Shown here in pieces: positions 49,295 to 58,644 of a stretch of 64,000 nt of DNA (positions are counted from its first letter, which is position 1; the number at the start of each line of letters is the position of its first letter). The notes beneath the pieces are model-generated. The model did not search any database. It worked only from the letters and a program-made list of their open reading frames with translations, and was not told where the DNA came from. The DNA is from Bradyrhizobium diazoefficiens (GTDB taxonomy: Bacteria; Pseudomonadota; Alphaproteobacteria; Rhizobiales; Xanthobacteraceae), in assembly GCF_016616885.1 (NCBI RefSeq), contig NZ_CP067102.1, forward strand, positions 5,546,501-5,610,500. Reading direction: 5' to 3'. The translations under genes were made by a program, and so were the position numbers.

Positions 49295-49735
49295 TCACGT
49301 CTTGATGTCGAGAAGCGACTCTGTCGTTTCCGAGTAAGCTTGAATAACCTTCGCATTGGCAATGAAGCTGTACTTTGCGGTCGCCAGTTGAACGAATTCA
49401 CTGGCGAGATCGACGTTCGGCGCTGCGACCAGGCCATCCTGGTTTGCGTAGAGAGCGCTTGGGTCGGATTGTGCGGTATAGCTCGGCGAAACGGTCGACA
49501 CGGTCGCGATCGTACCGCCCGGCGTCGAGCCGCTCGATTGGTCGACCTGATCGACCCGCAACGGCACATAAGCCGCGGGATAAGCCGAACTGGTGCTCGA
49601 ACTGCCGGCACCGGCCGATGCGCCTGACGCAGGGAGCGGCCCGGTCGTCCTGACATTGGCGATGTTGCTCGCGGCCACGTTCACGCGCAAGCTTGCAGCA
49701 GAAAGTCCGGATGTCGCAATCGAAAATATGCTCAT
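49295..49735 (-). CDS. Orphan FlgC-like flagellar basal-body rod protein
   Basis: A 146-residue protein with the N-terminal flagellar rod motif (MSIFSIATSGLSAASLRVNV then AASNIANVRTTG) and the C-terminal rod domain (NVDLASEFVQLATAKYSFIANAKVIQAYSETTESLLDIKT), the pattern of FlgC. The middle is Ser/Ala/Gly-rich and low complexity. No other flagellar gene is nearby. True FlgC ends in a similar helix, but the heptad region here (IQAYSETTESLLDIK) and the Ser-rich middle differ enough that it may be a divergent duplicate. Confidence 0.75.
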   Translation of the reverse strand: MSIFSIATSGLSAASLRVNVAASNIANVRTTGPLPASGASAGAGSSSTSSAYPAAYVPLRVDQVDQSSGSTPGGTIATVSTVSPSYTAQSDPSALYANQDGLVAAPNVDLASEFVQLATAKYSFIANAKVIQAYSETTESLLDIKT

Positions 49736-49849
49736 GGGCTCTCATCTACAGGACAAGTCATACGCGTTCATTCACGCCATCGATAAGATGCCCCGCTTTG
49801 CATTTTGATCGCGGTAACCAATGATTGGCGCGCAACAGCCTTTCGCGCC

Positions 49850-50899
49850 CTACCCAGGCGTGACGCCAAAGGCCTGCTTGAAGCGCTCGGCATAAACAGG
49901 CCAGACCTCGGGATTGATGATGCGCGGCGGACGCTTGCCGTCGAGCGTCTCCAGCACCTGCTCGGCGGCGATGCGACCCATGTTCTGGCGCGCCTCGGTC
50001 GTGACGCCTGCCGTGTGCGGGCTCGCCAGCACGTTGTCGAACTGCAGCAGCGGATGCTCCGTCGGCGGTGGCTCCTTGGACCAGACGTCGAGGCCAGCAC
50101 CCGCAATACGCTTGTCGCGCAATGCCTGGAGCAGCGCGTCCTCGTCATGAATGAAGCCGCGCGCGGTGGTGATGAAATAGGCATGCGGCTGCATCAGGCC
50201 AAATTCACGCACGCCGATCATGTTGCGGCTACCCTTGTTGAGCGGACAGGAGATCGAGACGAAGTCGGCGCGGCGCAGCAGCTCGTCGAGCTCGACCTTC
50301 TCGCCGCCCCGCTCGGCCATCACCTCGGCCGTGAGGTAAGGATCGTAGGCCAGCACCTTCATGCCGAGCAGGCCCTTGCAGAGTGCTGCGATGCGGCGGC
50401 CGACATTGCCGAGGCCAATGATGCCGACGGTCTTGTGCTCGACCTCGTTGCCGACAAGCTCGTTGCGGTTGACGTTGGGCTCACGGCGCAAGCGACGGTC
50501 GGACTGGATGATGCGCTTGGACAAGGTCAGCATCATCGCCAGCGCGTGCTCGGCCACCGAATGCGCGTTGCCGCCGGACTGGTTCACGACCAGCACGCCT
50601 GCATCCGTGCAGGCCTCGACATCAACGGGGTCGAAGCCTGCGCCGTTGCTGGAGACCAGCAGCAGGTTCGGCGTGCGCTTCAGGAAGGCGGCGTCGACAT
50701 GGAAATGCGGCGCCAGCTCGTCGCGGGCGGCGCCGATCTGGTAGACATGGGCCGCGCTCAGGATTGGCGCATAGAAATCCTCGGGGCTCTCGTTCTCGAT
50801 GCGGTCGAGCCGGACGTCGGGTCGCGCCTTCAGGATGTCGATGTAGATCGGGTTGGCCAGGTATTTAACATAGAAGACGCGCTTGCTGTTGACCGACAT
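49850..50899 (-). CDS. D-isomer-specific 2-hydroxyacid dehydrogenase
   Basis: A 349-residue NAD(P)-dependent dehydrogenase. The nucleotide-binding loop GIIGLGNVGRR follows the substrate-domain lobe, and the catalytic set is present as Arg in FITTARG, Glu in KEPPP and His in ASPHTAGVT. Closest known types reduce or oxidise glyoxylate, hydroxypyruvate, phosphoglycerate or sulfolactate. It is divergent from a split TPP decarboxylase, so it may make the 2-oxo acid that enzyme uses, or reduce a related acid. The substrate is unassigned. Confidence 0.85.
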   Translation of the reverse strand: MSVNSKRVFYVKYLANPIYIDILKARPDVRLDRIENESPEDFYAPILSAAHVYQIGAARDELAPHFHVDAAFLKRTPNLLLVSSNGAGFDPVDVEACTDAGVLVVNQSGGNAHSVAEHALAMMLTLSKRIIQSDRRLRREPNVNRNELVGNEVEHKTVGIIGLGNVGRRIAALCKGLLGMKVLAYDPYLTAEVMAERGGEKVELDELLRRADFVSISCPLNKGSRNMIGVREFGLMQPHAYFITTARGFIHDEDALLQALRDKRIAGAGLDVWSKEPPPTEHPLLQFDNVLASPHTAGVTTEARQNMGRIAAEQVLETLDGKRPPRIINPEVWPVYAERFKQAFGVTPG

Positions 50900-51154
50900 C
50901 AGGACCCTTCCGGCTCTCTCGCGGAGACCCGCAAGGTCAGCGCGATGCGCGCCCCGTCCATGCGTCCCTCCCGTTTCTCATTATCCCGCTTATGACATGG
51001 CGGCGCCGGCCACGGCAGACCGTCTGGCGCAGATCACGGTGCCGGCCCGGACATGTTGACAATCCCGCCCGCTCCGTCAAGTTTCGGCAGACTGCCGCGA
51101 CGACCAAGACGATGGTCAAGACCAAGAAACCTGCGCGGCTGAAGGGAGAACGCG

Positions 51155-51721
51155 ATGGCGACTGCGGAACAGCAGACCTCGTCCCAGGCGGGAGCGGGGT
51201 CCGGCGACAGAAGCTGGCACAGCATCGTCCTGCAGACCCTGAAGCGGAACGAGATCAGCCTCATCCCCTATGTGCCCGACCGCGTGCTGACGCCGCTGAT
51301 CAAGAATCTTCATGCCGATCCCTTCTTCACGACCTTTGCGACCGCCCGCGAGGAAGAGGCCGTCGGCATCGTCTCGGGCGCCTGGATGGGCGGGCGGCGC
51401 GGCGCGGTGCTGATGCAGACCTCGGGCTTTGCGACGCTGGCCAACACGCTCGCCTCGCTCGCGGTGCCCTACCAGATTCCGCTGATCATGTTCGTGTCCG
51501 AGCGCGGCACGCTCGGCGAGTTCAATTACGGCCAGTCGCTGGTCTGCCGCACCATGCGCCCGGTGCTGGATTCGCTCGCGCTGGAGCACCACACCATCAC
51601 CCGGCTCGACGAGCTCGAATTCATCGCGGACCGCTCGATCAAGCAAGCCGTCACCACGCAAGCGCCGGTGGCGCTGATCCTCAACCCGCTGCTCACCGGC
51701 GGCAAGACCTTCGACAAGTGA
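51155..51721 (+). CDS. TPP-dependent decarboxylase, alpha (N-terminal) subunit, ComD-like
   Basis: A 188-residue subunit holding only the pyrimidine-binding half of a TPP enzyme, the layout of sulfopyruvate or phosphonopyruvate decarboxylase alpha chains. It has ISLIPYVPDRVLTPLIKNL, the conserved Glu in TAREEEAVGIVSGAWMGGRR that activates the cofactor, and ALMQTSG-type loop VLMQTSGFATLAN. The partner half follows eight bases after the stop. The two are divergent from a 2-hydroxyacid dehydrogenase. Whether the substrate is sulfopyruvate, phosphonopyruvate or another 3-substituted pyruvate is not readable. Confidence 0.82.
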   Translation: MATAEQQTSSQAGAGSGDRSWHSIVLQTLKRNEISLIPYVPDRVLTPLIKNLHADPFFTTFATAREEEAVGIVSGAWMGGRRGAVLMQTSGFATLANTLASLAVPYQIPLIMFVSERGTLGEFNYGQSLVCRTMRPVLDSLALEHHTITRLDELEFIADRSIKQAVTTQAPVALILNPLLTGGKTFDK

Positions 51722-51729
51722 GATCAGCA

Positions 51730-52326
51730 ATGAATGCCCGCAACACCAAGGTGATGAACCGGTTCGATGTGACGTCGCGCCTGATCGCAAAACTGAAGCA
51801 CGAGGAAGCGGTGGTCGGCGGCATCGGCAACACCAACTTCGACCTCTGGGCCGCCGGCCATCGCCCGCAGAATTTTTACATGCTCGGCAGCATGGGCCTC
51901 GCTTTCCCGATCGCGCTTGGCGTGGCGCTGGCGCAGCCCGACCGGCGCGTCTTCGCGCTTGAAGGCGACGGCTCGTTGCTGATGCAGCTCGGCGCGCTCT
52001 CGACCATCGCAGCGCTTAAGCCGAAGAACCTGATCATGATCGTGATGGACAACGGCATCTACCAGATCACCGGCGCGCAGCCGACGCCGGCCGCAGGTGT
52101 CGCCGATCTCGTCGCGATCGCCTTGGGCTCGGGTCTCGCCAACAGTGCCTGGGCGGTGGACGAGGAGGATTTCGAGCGGCTGGTCGACGCGGCGATGTCG
52201 GTCGACGAGCCCAGCCTGATCGCCCTGCGCATCGACGACAAGCCCGGCGTCGGCACCACCCGCAGAGATCCCGTGCAGATCCGCGAGCGCTTCATGCACG
52301 GCCTCGGCGTCCGCGAGCCGCTCTAA
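51730..52326 (+). CDS. TPP-dependent decarboxylase, beta (C-terminal) subunit, ComE-like
   Basis: A 198-residue subunit carrying the diphosphate-binding half. The TPP/Mg motif is visible as EGDGSLLMQLGALSTIAALK then IMIVMDNGIYQITG. Other family blocks are VVGGIGNTNFDLWAAGHRPQ and FYMLGSMGLAFPIALGVALA, as in sulfopyruvate decarboxylase beta chains. The start ATG at 51730 is preferred over a much longer frame that overlaps the alpha gene. The two chains together form one active enzyme. Confidence 0.83.
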   Translation: MNARNTKVMNRFDVTSRLIAKLKHEEAVVGGIGNTNFDLWAAGHRPQNFYMLGSMGLAFPIALGVALAQPDRRVFALEGDGSLLMQLGALSTIAALKPKNLIMIVMDNGIYQITGAQPTPAAGVADLVAIALGSGLANSAWAVDEEDFERLVDAAMSVDEPSLIALRIDDKPGVGTTRRDPVQIRERFMHGLGVREPL

Positions 52327-52346
52327 CGTCCAATCATTGACGACAA

Positions 52347-52375
52347 GGACCCGCGGAGCGTCGCTCCGCGGGTCC
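52347..52375. terminator. Bidirectional terminator hairpin between convergent genes
   Basis: A perfect 13-base-pair stem, GGACCCGCGGAGC with GCTCCGCGGGTCC, around a GTC loop, 20 bases after the decarboxylase stop and 30 from the DUF1236 gene's stop. Placement between convergent genes supports the call, although no T-run is present. Confidence 0.75.
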
Positions 52376-52405
52376 CGATATTCCAACCGCTTTCCTATGC
52401 GCCGA

Positions 52406-52789
52406 TCAGTCGATGATCTTGACAACCCGGCGCGTGCGCGGCTCGACGATCACGCGGCGATCGTTGACGACCGCATAGCGATACTCGGTGTAGTTCGGCA
52501 CGGGGCGCAGCACCACGGTCGGGGGCAGCGGCTCGCCGACGACGACGCGCTCGTGGATCACGACGGAATTATCGCGCGGGATGCCGCCGAGGATCGCATT
52601 CGGAATTTCCAGGCCCGCGCCGACCGCCGCACCCACGGTGCCGCCGACCATCGCCCCGACCGGACCGCCGATGTCGCCGCCCGCGCGTGCGCCGTTCCTG
52701 GCGCCCTCTTCGGTCGTCGACTGGGCAAAGGCTGCACTCGACGCCAGCAGCGCCGCGGCAGCCAACGAAATCGCAAGACGGGTCTTCAT
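52406..52789 (-). CDS. Exported DUF1236-domain protein
   Basis: A 127-residue exported protein. The signal peptide is MKTRLAISLAAAALLASSAA, cleaved near AFA-Q. A Gly/Ala-rich segment follows (GGDIGGPVGAMVGGTVGAAV) resembling a glycine-zipper. The C-terminus PNYTEYRYAVVNDRRVIVEP, then RTRRVVKIID, is the DUF1236 repeat common in Bradyrhizobium. Function is unknown. The start at ATG 52789 is supported by GGAG nine bases upstream, inside a strong leader structure (52794-52889). Confidence 0.82.
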   Translation of the reverse strand: MKTRLAISLAAAALLASSAAFAQSTTEEGARNGARAGGDIGGPVGAMVGGTVGAAVGAGLEIPNAILGGIPRDNSVVIHERVVVGEPLPPTVVLRPVPNYTEYRYAVVNDRRVIVEPRTRRVVKIID

Positions 52790-52793
52790 GTCC

Positions 52794-52889
52794 ACACTCT
52801 CCAGTGTTCGTTGATGCGACTTCAACCGCGGGGCTAGAACATTGTTCCAGTTCCGCCGCGACGAAAGTCGCATCACATCCGGAGAGTGT
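52794..52889 (-). promoter_or_regulatory. Structured 5' leader of the DUF1236 gene hiding its ribosome binding site
   Basis: Four nested complementary arm pairs occupy 96 bases. Outer: ACACTCTCC (52794-52802) with GGAGAGTGT (52881-52889). Next: GATGCGACTT (52813-52822) with AAGTCGCATC (52865-52874). Inner: CGCGG with CCGCG and GAAC with GTTC around a three-base loop. On the transcribed minus strand the 3' arm of the outer stem is GGAGAGTGT, which contains the Shine-Dalgarno GGAG and ends four bases before the ATG. A short dyad GTTAC-CGC-GTAAC (52888-52900) adjoins it. Confidence 0.6.
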
Positions 52890-52903
52890 TACCGCGTAAC
52901 CGT

Positions 52904-53791
52904 TCAGGCCGCGGCGATCTCATGGCCCGCCATCAGTTCCAGCGCCCGCACCATCGCCGAATGATCCCAGCCCTTGCCGCCATGCGCGGTGCAGGACGAG
53001 AACAATTGCTGCGCCACCGCCGTGCTCGGCAGGGACAGGCCGAGCGCGCGGGCACCTTCGAGCGCGAGATTGAGATCCTTCTGGTGCAGCTCGATGCGGA
53101 AGCCCGGAACGAAATTGCGCTTCACCATGCGCTCGCCATGCACCTCGAGAATCCGCGACGAGGCAAAGCCGCCCATCAGCGCCTTGCGCACCAGCGCGGG
53201 GTCGGCGCCGGCCTTGGACGCGAACAGCAGCGCCTCGCTCACCGCCTCGATCGTCAGCGCCACGATGATCTGGTTCGCGACTTTCGTCGTCTGACCATCG
53301 CCATTGGCGCCGACATGCGTGACGTTCTTGCCCATCTTGTCGAAGATCGGCTTCATGGTGTTGAAGGCCCGCTCGGGGCCACCGACCATGATGGTGAGGC
53401 TCGCCGCCTTGGCGCCGACCTCGCCGCCCGACACCGGCGCATCGAGATAATCCGCGCCAAGCGCCTCGATCTTCTTCGCGAATTCCTTGGTCGCCAGCGG
53501 CGAGATCGAGCTCATGTCGACCACGATCTTGCCCTTGGAGATGCCGCCGGCGACGCCGTCTTTGTCGAACAGCACGGCCTCCACATGCGGCGTATCCGGC
53601 ACCATGATGATGATGGCATCCGCCTCCTCCGCCACTTCCTTCGCCGACTTGCAGGCGACGCCGCCCGCCACGACCAGCTCCGGCGCGACCGGCGCGACGT
53701 CATGCAGGAGAACGCGATGGCCCGCGGCCAGAAGATGGCCGGCCATCGGCCGTCCCATGGTGCCAAGTCCGATGAAGCCGATGTCGATCAT
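52904..53791 (-). CDS. glxR: 2-hydroxy-3-oxopropionate (tartronate semialdehyde) reductase
   Basis: A 295-residue beta-hydroxyacid dehydrogenase. The Rossmann motif is GFIGLGTMGRPMAGHLL at the N-terminus, substrate-binding DAPVSGG in the middle, and the catalytic Lys is in NGDGQTTKVANQIIV. Family size is about 295. It reduces tartronate semialdehyde, made by Gcl, to D-glycerate. It is downstream of gcl and hyi on the same strand but separated from hyi by a 227-base gap holding a repeat pair. 3-Hydroxyisobutyrate dehydrogenase is the alternative, less likely given the neighbours. Confidence 0.9.
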   Translation of the reverse strand: MIDIGFIGLGTMGRPMAGHLLAAGHRVLLHDVAPVAPELVVAGGVACKSAKEVAEEADAIIIMVPDTPHVEAVLFDKDGVAGGISKGKIVVDMSSISPLATKEFAKKIEALGADYLDAPVSGGEVGAKAASLTIMVGGPERAFNTMKPIFDKMGKNVTHVGANGDGQTTKVANQIIVALTIEAVSEALLFASKAGADPALVRKALMGGFASSRILEVHGERMVKRNFVPGFRIELHQKDLNLALEGARALGLSLPSTAVAQQLFSSCTAHGGKGWDHSAMVRALELMAGHEIAAA

Positions 53792-53843
53792 GGTTTGATT
53801 CTTCTCTCAGTTGTACCGTCAAATTCATCCACGAGCTCGGTGC

Positions 53844-53990
53844 ACCTCTCCCGCCTGCGGGAGAGGTCGGCGCGAAGCGCCGGGTGAGGGCTCTATCCGC
53901 CCGGGGATTTTCACCGCATCTCGCGAAACCCCACCGCGGAGACACCCTCACCCCAGCCCTCTCCCGCAAGCGGGAGAGGGAGCGCACTGT
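53844..53990. repeat. Inverted pair of hairpin repeats
   Basis: CTCTCCCGC-CT-GCGGGAGAG with GGCGCGAAGCGCC and GGGTGAGGG on the left; CCCTCACCC and CTCTCCCGCAAGCGGGAGAG on the right, so the two units face each other. Same family as at 43.44 kb. It separates hyi from glxR. Confidence 0.65.
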
Positions 53991-54018
53991 CACCGCGGCC
54001 AAAACTGGCCCGGAACTG

Positions 54019-54804
54019 TCACGTCTCGAAAGTCTGCGCGGCGTGCCAGGACAGGCCTTCCAGCGTCGTGGTGCGCGGCTTGTATTCGCAGCCGATCCAG
54101 CCGCGATAGCCGATCGCGTCGAGATGGCGGAACAGGAAGGGATAGTTGATCTCGCCGGTGCCGGGCTCGTTGCGGCCGGGATTGTCGGCGAGCTGGACAT
54201 GGGCGATCTGCGGCAGATATTCCTGCATGGTGCGGGCGAGATCGCCCTCCATGATCTGCATGTGATAGATGTCGTACTGGATGAACAGATTGTTCGACCG
54301 CACCTCGGAGATCAGCTGCACCGCCTGCTCGGTGCCGTTGAGGGAGAAGCCGGGGATGTCGAGCGTGTTGATCGGCTCGACCAGCAGCTTGATGTTTTCA
54401 CGTGCCAGCGTCGAAGCCGCAAAGCGCAGGTTTCCGACCAGCGTCTCCTGCAGCTCGCGCGGATCGGCATCTACAGGCGCGATACCGACGAGGCAGTTGA
54501 GCTGGTCGCAATCAAGCGCCTTGGCATAATCGATCGCGCGGAACACGCCGTCGCGGAATTCGGCGGTGCGATCCGGCATGATCGCGATGCCGCGCTCGCC
54601 GCCGGCCCAGTTTCCGGCAGGCAGATTGTGCAGCACCTGGGTCAACCCGTGGGCCTCGAGCTGCTCGCGCAAAAGCGCCTTGTCGAAATCATAGGGGAAG
54701 AGATATTCCACCCCGGCAAAGCCCGCCGCCTTCGCAGCAGCGAAGCGGTCGATGAACGGCATCTCGTTGAAGAGCATGGTGAGGTTGGCGGCGAATTTAG
54801 GCAA
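54019..54804 (-). CDS. hyi: Hydroxypyruvate isomerase
   Basis: A 261-residue TIM-barrel enzyme of the AP-endonuclease-2 superfamily that interconverts hydroxypyruvate and tartronate semialdehyde. It begins PKFAANLTMLFNEMPFIDRF, the Hyi signature, and contains GVEYLFPYDFD, GNWAGGERGIAIMPDR (typical Hyi block), LVEPINTLDIPGFSLNGT and HVQLADNPGRNEPGTGEINY with metal ligands Glu, Asp and His. It begins nine bases after the gcl stop, so it is in the same operon. Confidence 0.95.
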   Translation of the reverse strand: MPKFAANLTMLFNEMPFIDRFAAAKAAGFAGVEYLFPYDFDKALLREQLEAHGLTQVLHNLPAGNWAGGERGIAIMPDRTAEFRDGVFRAIDYAKALDCDQLNCLVGIAPVDADPRELQETLVGNLRFAASTLARENIKLLVEPINTLDIPGFSLNGTEQAVQLISEVRSNNLFIQYDIYHMQIMEGDLARTMQEYLPQIAHVQLADNPGRNEPGTGEINYPFLFRHLDAIGYRGWIGCEYKPRTTTLEGLSWHAAQTFET

Positions 54805-54813
54805 GACTGTCCC

Positions 54814-56604
54814 CTATTCTGCTGGCTGCAACACGCCGGGTCGCTTAGCGCCGACCTCGTCGAGCGGCAGGTCCAGCACCTCTTCGAATTCGACGATGTT
54901 GTCGATCTCGGTGCCCATCGCGATGTTGGTGACGCGCTCGAGGATGAATTCAACCACCACGGGCACGCGGTGCTTTTTCATCAATTCCCGCGCGGTCGCG
55001 AACGCCGCCTGCGTGTCCTTGGGATCGGTGACGCGGATCGCCTTGCAGCCAAGCCCCTCGGCGACCGCGACATGATCCACGCCGTAGCCATTGAGCTCCG
55101 GCGCGTTGACGTTCTCGAACGAGAGCTGGACGTGATAGTCCATGTCGAAGCCGCGCTGCGCCTGGCGGATCAGACCGAGATAGGAATTGTTCACGACGAC
55201 GTGGATGTAGGGCAGATTGAACTGCGCCCCGACCGCGAGCTCCTCGATCAAGAACTGGAAATCGTAATCGCCTGATAGCGCGACGATGTCGCGATCCGGG
55301 CACGCCGCACGCACGCCCAGCGCCGCCGGCAGAGTCCATCCGAGCGGCCCCGCCTGCCCTGCATTGATCCAGTTGCGCGGCTTGTAAACGCCGAGGAACT
55401 GTGCGCCTGCGATCTGCGACAGGCCGATCACCGTGACATAGGTGGTGTCACGGCCGAACGCCTTGTTCATTTCCTCGTAGACGCGCTGCGGCTTGATCGG
55501 GACGTTGTCGAAATGGCTCTTGCGCAGCATGGTCCTCTTGCGGTCACGACAGGCCGCGGGCCACGCCTGGCGCTCGCGGAGCCTGCCGGAACGTCGCCAC
55601 TCCCTGGCGACGGAGACGAAGAGCTCGAGCGCAGCTTTCGCGTCCGAGACGATGCCGAGATCGGGATTGAACACGCGCCCGATCTGGGTCGGCTCGATGT
55701 CGACATGCACGAAGGTGCGGCCCTTGGTGTAGGTCTCGACCGAGCCGGTGTGACGGTTGGCCCAGCGATTGCCGATGCCGAGCACGAAATCGGATTCCAG
55801 CAGCGTGGCGTTGCCGTAGCGGTGACTGGTCTGAAGGCCAACCATGCCGGCCATCAACACGTGATCGTCGGGGATCGCGCCCCACCCCATCAGCGTCGGA
55901 ACCACAGGCACATTCGCGATCTCGGCGAATTCGACCAGCAGATCCGAGGCATCGGCATTGATGATGCCGCCGCCCGCCACGATCAGCGGCCGCTCGGCGG
56001 CGTTGAGCATCTCCAGCGCCTTCTCGACCTGCTTGCGCGTCGCGGTCGGCTTGTAGACCGGCAGCGGCTCGTAGGTCTCGTCGTCGAACTCGATCTCGGC
56101 GAGCTGCACGTCGAGCGGCATGTCGATCAGCACCGGCCCCGGCCGGCCCGAGCGCATCACATGAAACGCCTGGCTGAACACGCGCGGCACCAGCGCCGGC
56201 TCGCGCACGGTCACCGCCCATTTGGTCACGGGCTTTGCGATCGACTCGATGTCGACGGCCTGGAAATCCTCCTTGTAGAGCCGTGCGCGCGGCGCCTGGC
56301 CGGTGATGCAGAGGATCGGAATGGAATCGGCGATTGCCGAATAGAGCCCGGTGATCATGTCGGTGCCGGCCGGCCCCGAGGTGCCGATGCAGACGCCGAT
56401 ATTGCCGGCCTTGGCCCGGGTATAGCCCTCCGCCATGTGGGAGGCGCCCTCGACATGGCGCGCGAGGATGTGGCGGATCGAGCCGCGCTTCTTCAGCGCC
56501 GAATAAAGCGGATTGATCGCGGCTCCGGGAACGCCGAAGGCAGTCGAGATGCCTTCCTTCTCCAGGATGCGCACGGCTGCATCGATAGCTCGCATCTTCG
56601 CCAT
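54814..56604 (-). CDS. gcl: Glyoxylate carboligase (tartronate-semialdehyde synthase)
   Basis: A 596-residue TPP-dependent enzyme that condenses two glyoxylates to tartronate semialdehyde and CO2. The N-terminus [20 protein letters not shown] is nearly that of Escherichia coli Gcl. Val51 occupies the place of the catalytic Glu found in other TPP enzymes (RHVEG), the known signature of Gcl. The TPP motif is [13 protein letters not shown] with a later NNSYLG. ATG 56604 is used; a start 21 codons upstream is rejected. Operon with hyi and probably glxR links it to glycolate, oxalate or purine-derived glyoxylate. Confidence 0.95.
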   Translation of the reverse strand: MAKMRAIDAAVRILEKEGISTAFGVPGAAINPLYSALKKRGSIRHILARHVEGASHMAEGYTRAKAGNIGVCIGTSGPAGTDMITGLYSAIADSIPILCITGQAPRARLYKEDFQAVDIESIAKPVTKWAVTVREPALVPRVFSQAFHVMRSGRPGPVLIDMPLDVQLAEIEFDDETYEPLPVYKPTATRKQVEKALEMLNAAERPLIVAGGGIINADASDLLVEFAEIANVPVVPTLMGWGAIPDDHVLMAGMVGLQTSHRYGNATLLESDFVLGIGNRWANRHTGSVETYTKGRTFVHVDIEPTQIGRVFNPDLGIVSDAKAALELFVSVAREWRRSGRLRERQAWPAACRDRKRTMLRKSHFDNVPIKPQRVYEEMNKAFGRDTTYVTVIGLSQIAGAQFLGVYKPRNWINAGQAGPLGWTLPAALGVRAACPDRDIVALSGDYDFQFLIEELAVGAQFNLPYIHVVVNNSYLGLIRQAQRGFDMDYHVQLSFENVNAPELNGYGVDHVAVAEGLGCKAIRVTDPKDTQAAFATARELMKKHRVPVVVEFILERVTNIAMGTEIDNIVEFEEVLDLPLDEVGAKRPGVLQPAE

Positions 56605-56668
56605 ATCGGACCTCGCTTGGTTTAAGTCAGCGAGCGAGATCATCAGGTGCGCAGGATGCGATCTCAAC

Positions 56669-56723
56669 GAGATCGATTTTATTTTCCACGATGCGGCAGC
56701 CGCGGAAAAATCGAGGTGATCTC
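56669..56723. promoter_or_regulatory. Candidate operator upstream of gcl
   Basis: An imperfect dyad: GAGATCGATTTT then ATTTTCC on the left and GGAAAAAT then CGAGGTGATCTC on the right. TTTCC/GGAAA arms resemble sites of IclR-family glyoxylate regulators such as AllR. It lies 65 to 119 bases upstream of the start; an IclR regulator is encoded nearby. Confidence 0.4.
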
Positions 56724-56756
56724 AAGCAGTTAGATTGATAAATGCGTGAAAGCCGC

Positions 56757-58559
56757 TCACTCGAACAACGGCGCGAGCTCCATTTGTGGCACCAACACCA
56801 GCCCCTTGTCGGTGATGCGAATTTCCGGAATGACCGATAGCGGAATCAGATTGAAGCCCATGTAGGGGATGGTGCAGCCGGCCTCGGCCCACTCCTGCTT
56901 CAGCACCTTGACCTCTTCGGCCACTTCGGTGACGCGCTTGTCCGACAAGAGCCCTGCGATCGGCAGCGGGACGAACGCCCTCACCTTGCCGTCGGCGACG
57001 ACGCAGACGCCGCCTTGCTGCGTCTTGATGGCCGCAATCGCCACCTGCATGTCGTCCTCGTTAGTGCCCGCGACGATGATGTTGTGGCTGTCGTGGCCGA
57101 CGCTGGAGGCGACCGCGCCGCGCTTCAGGCCAAAATCCTTCAAAAGGCCATAAGCGACGTTGCCGGCCGATTTGCCGTGGCGCTCAACGACGGTGACGAA
57201 GCACAGACCGTAACGCGCAAACAGCGATGGCCAGTCCTTGGCCGGCTCGATCGCGACCTTCTCGTGGATCAGCGTGATGCCGGGCAGCGCTGTCTTGATC
57301 GCGTTGACGGTACAGGCCTTTGCCGGAAGCTCCGGCGTCAGCTTGAGCTTCTCCGGCAGTTTTACCGTGACATAGGCCGCGTCAGGATATTGATAGCGCA
57401 GCGACAGCGCCTGATCGAGCCTCGGCGTGATCTTGCGGTTCTCGACGACCAACTCGCCGCCATACCAGGTCGATTGCGGCTTGAGCTGATCGTCCATCAG
57501 CACGAGATCAGCGCGGCGGCCGCCGCCGAGGCCACCGATATCGCCTTCCATGCCGAACCGCGTGGCACCGTGCAACGAACCCATCGACCAGGCCTGCTCC
57601 GGCGACATCCCCGCCTTGACCGCTTCGCGCACCACCCAGTCGAGGCCGAACAGCAGCAAATCATCGGCATCGCGATCGTCCGTGCACACCGCCGTGCGTT
57701 TGTGCGAAGCGCCAAGCTCGGTGATCGTCCGGATCGCCTGCGGCAGCGAATGCCACGGCGTGGTCGGTGGGCCGCCCCGCAAGAACACCCAGACGCCGGC
57801 GTCCAGCAGATCGTCGGCGATGTCGCGGTCGATCGCCTCATGGGTGTCGGTGACGCCGCTCGCCGCATAGGCTGCGACGAATTCGCGGCCATAGACATGC
57901 CCGGACACCGGGCGCCCGCGTTTCAAGGCCGCAGCGAGAATGGCATGGCTGCGCTCGTCGCCCATCGTGACAGGCACAAAGTCCATCTTCTCGCCGAGCC
58001 CGACGGCTTCGGGCCAGCGGTCGAACAGGCCGGCGATCTTGTCGGGCGTGAGATCGCCGCCGGCAGTCTCAAGCTCGGCCGAAGTCGCCGGCACAGTGCT
58101 CGGAACCGTCAGAAAGATCGACAGCGGCGCCTCGCGCGCGTCCTCCAGCATCGCCTCGACGCCGGCGACATCCATGACGTTGCCGATCTCGTGGCTGTCG
58201 CAGAAGATCGTGGTGGTGCCGTTCAGCAGCGCAGCCTCGGCGTAGGCGCATGCCGTCACCATCGAGGATTCGATGTGGATGTGCGGATCAACCAGCCCCG
58301 GCGCGATGATGCCGCCGGCGGCGTCATATACCGGCACATCGTTCCATGCCTTCTTCGCCGTGCCGGCCGGCTTCACCGCTGCAATGCGGCCGCCAGTGAT
58401 CCAGACCTCCCGCCCCGGGTGGATTCGCTCCGAATAGGTCGAGAGCACCCGCGCACCCGATATGACGAGGTCGGGCGCGACGCGCGCGGAGGCGACATCG
58501 GCGAGCCGGCGCGTCATCGCATCCAGCGGCGCGACGGCAAAACGGGTGAGTTTGGACAT
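56757..58559 (-). CDS. ade: Adenine deaminase
   Basis: A 600-residue amidohydrolase that converts adenine to hypoxanthine. The metal-binding [10 protein letters not shown] is at about residues 92-101, [11 protein letters not shown] (His) follows, and the C-terminal Ade domain includes [20 protein letters not shown] and [17 protein letters not shown]. Length fits the Ade family. It feeds purine breakdown, whose end-product ureidoglycolate yields glyoxylate, so proximity to gcl may be functional. It sits 152 bases upstream of gcl on the same strand. Confidence 0.93.
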   Translation of the reverse strand: MSKLTRFAVAPLDAMTRRLADVASARVAPDLVISGARVLSTYSERIHPGREVWITGGRIAAVKPAGTAKKAWNDVPVYDAAGGIIAPGLVDPHIHIESSMVTACAYAEAALLNGTTTIFCDSHEIGNVMDVAGVEAMLEDAREAPLSIFLTVPSTVPATSAELETAGGDLTPDKIAGLFDRWPEAVGLGEKMDFVPVTMGDERSHAILAAALKRGRPVSGHVYGREFVAAYAASGVTDTHEAIDRDIADDLLDAGVWVFLRGGPPTTPWHSLPQAIRTITELGASHKRTAVCTDDRDADDLLLFGLDWVVREAVKAGMSPEQAWSMGSLHGATRFGMEGDIGGLGGGRRADLVLMDDQLKPQSTWYGGELVVENRKITPRLDQALSLRYQYPDAAYVTVKLPEKLKLTPELPAKACTVNAIKTALPGITLIHEKVAIEPAKDWPSLFARYGLCFVTVVERHGKSAGNVAYGLLKDFGLKRGAVASSVGHDSHNIIVAGTNEDDMQVAIAAIKTQQGGVCVVADGKVRAFVPLPIAGLLSDKRVTEVAEEVKVLKQEWAEAGCTIPYMGFNLIPLSVIPEIRITDKGLVLVPQMELAPLFE

Positions 58560-58644
58560 CAGGACCCTCGCATAGCCTTACGGTCCAGCGATGGTTACGC
58601 CCCGCGCCGAACCGGGCAAGCTCAAATATAAAGGCACGCCCTGC

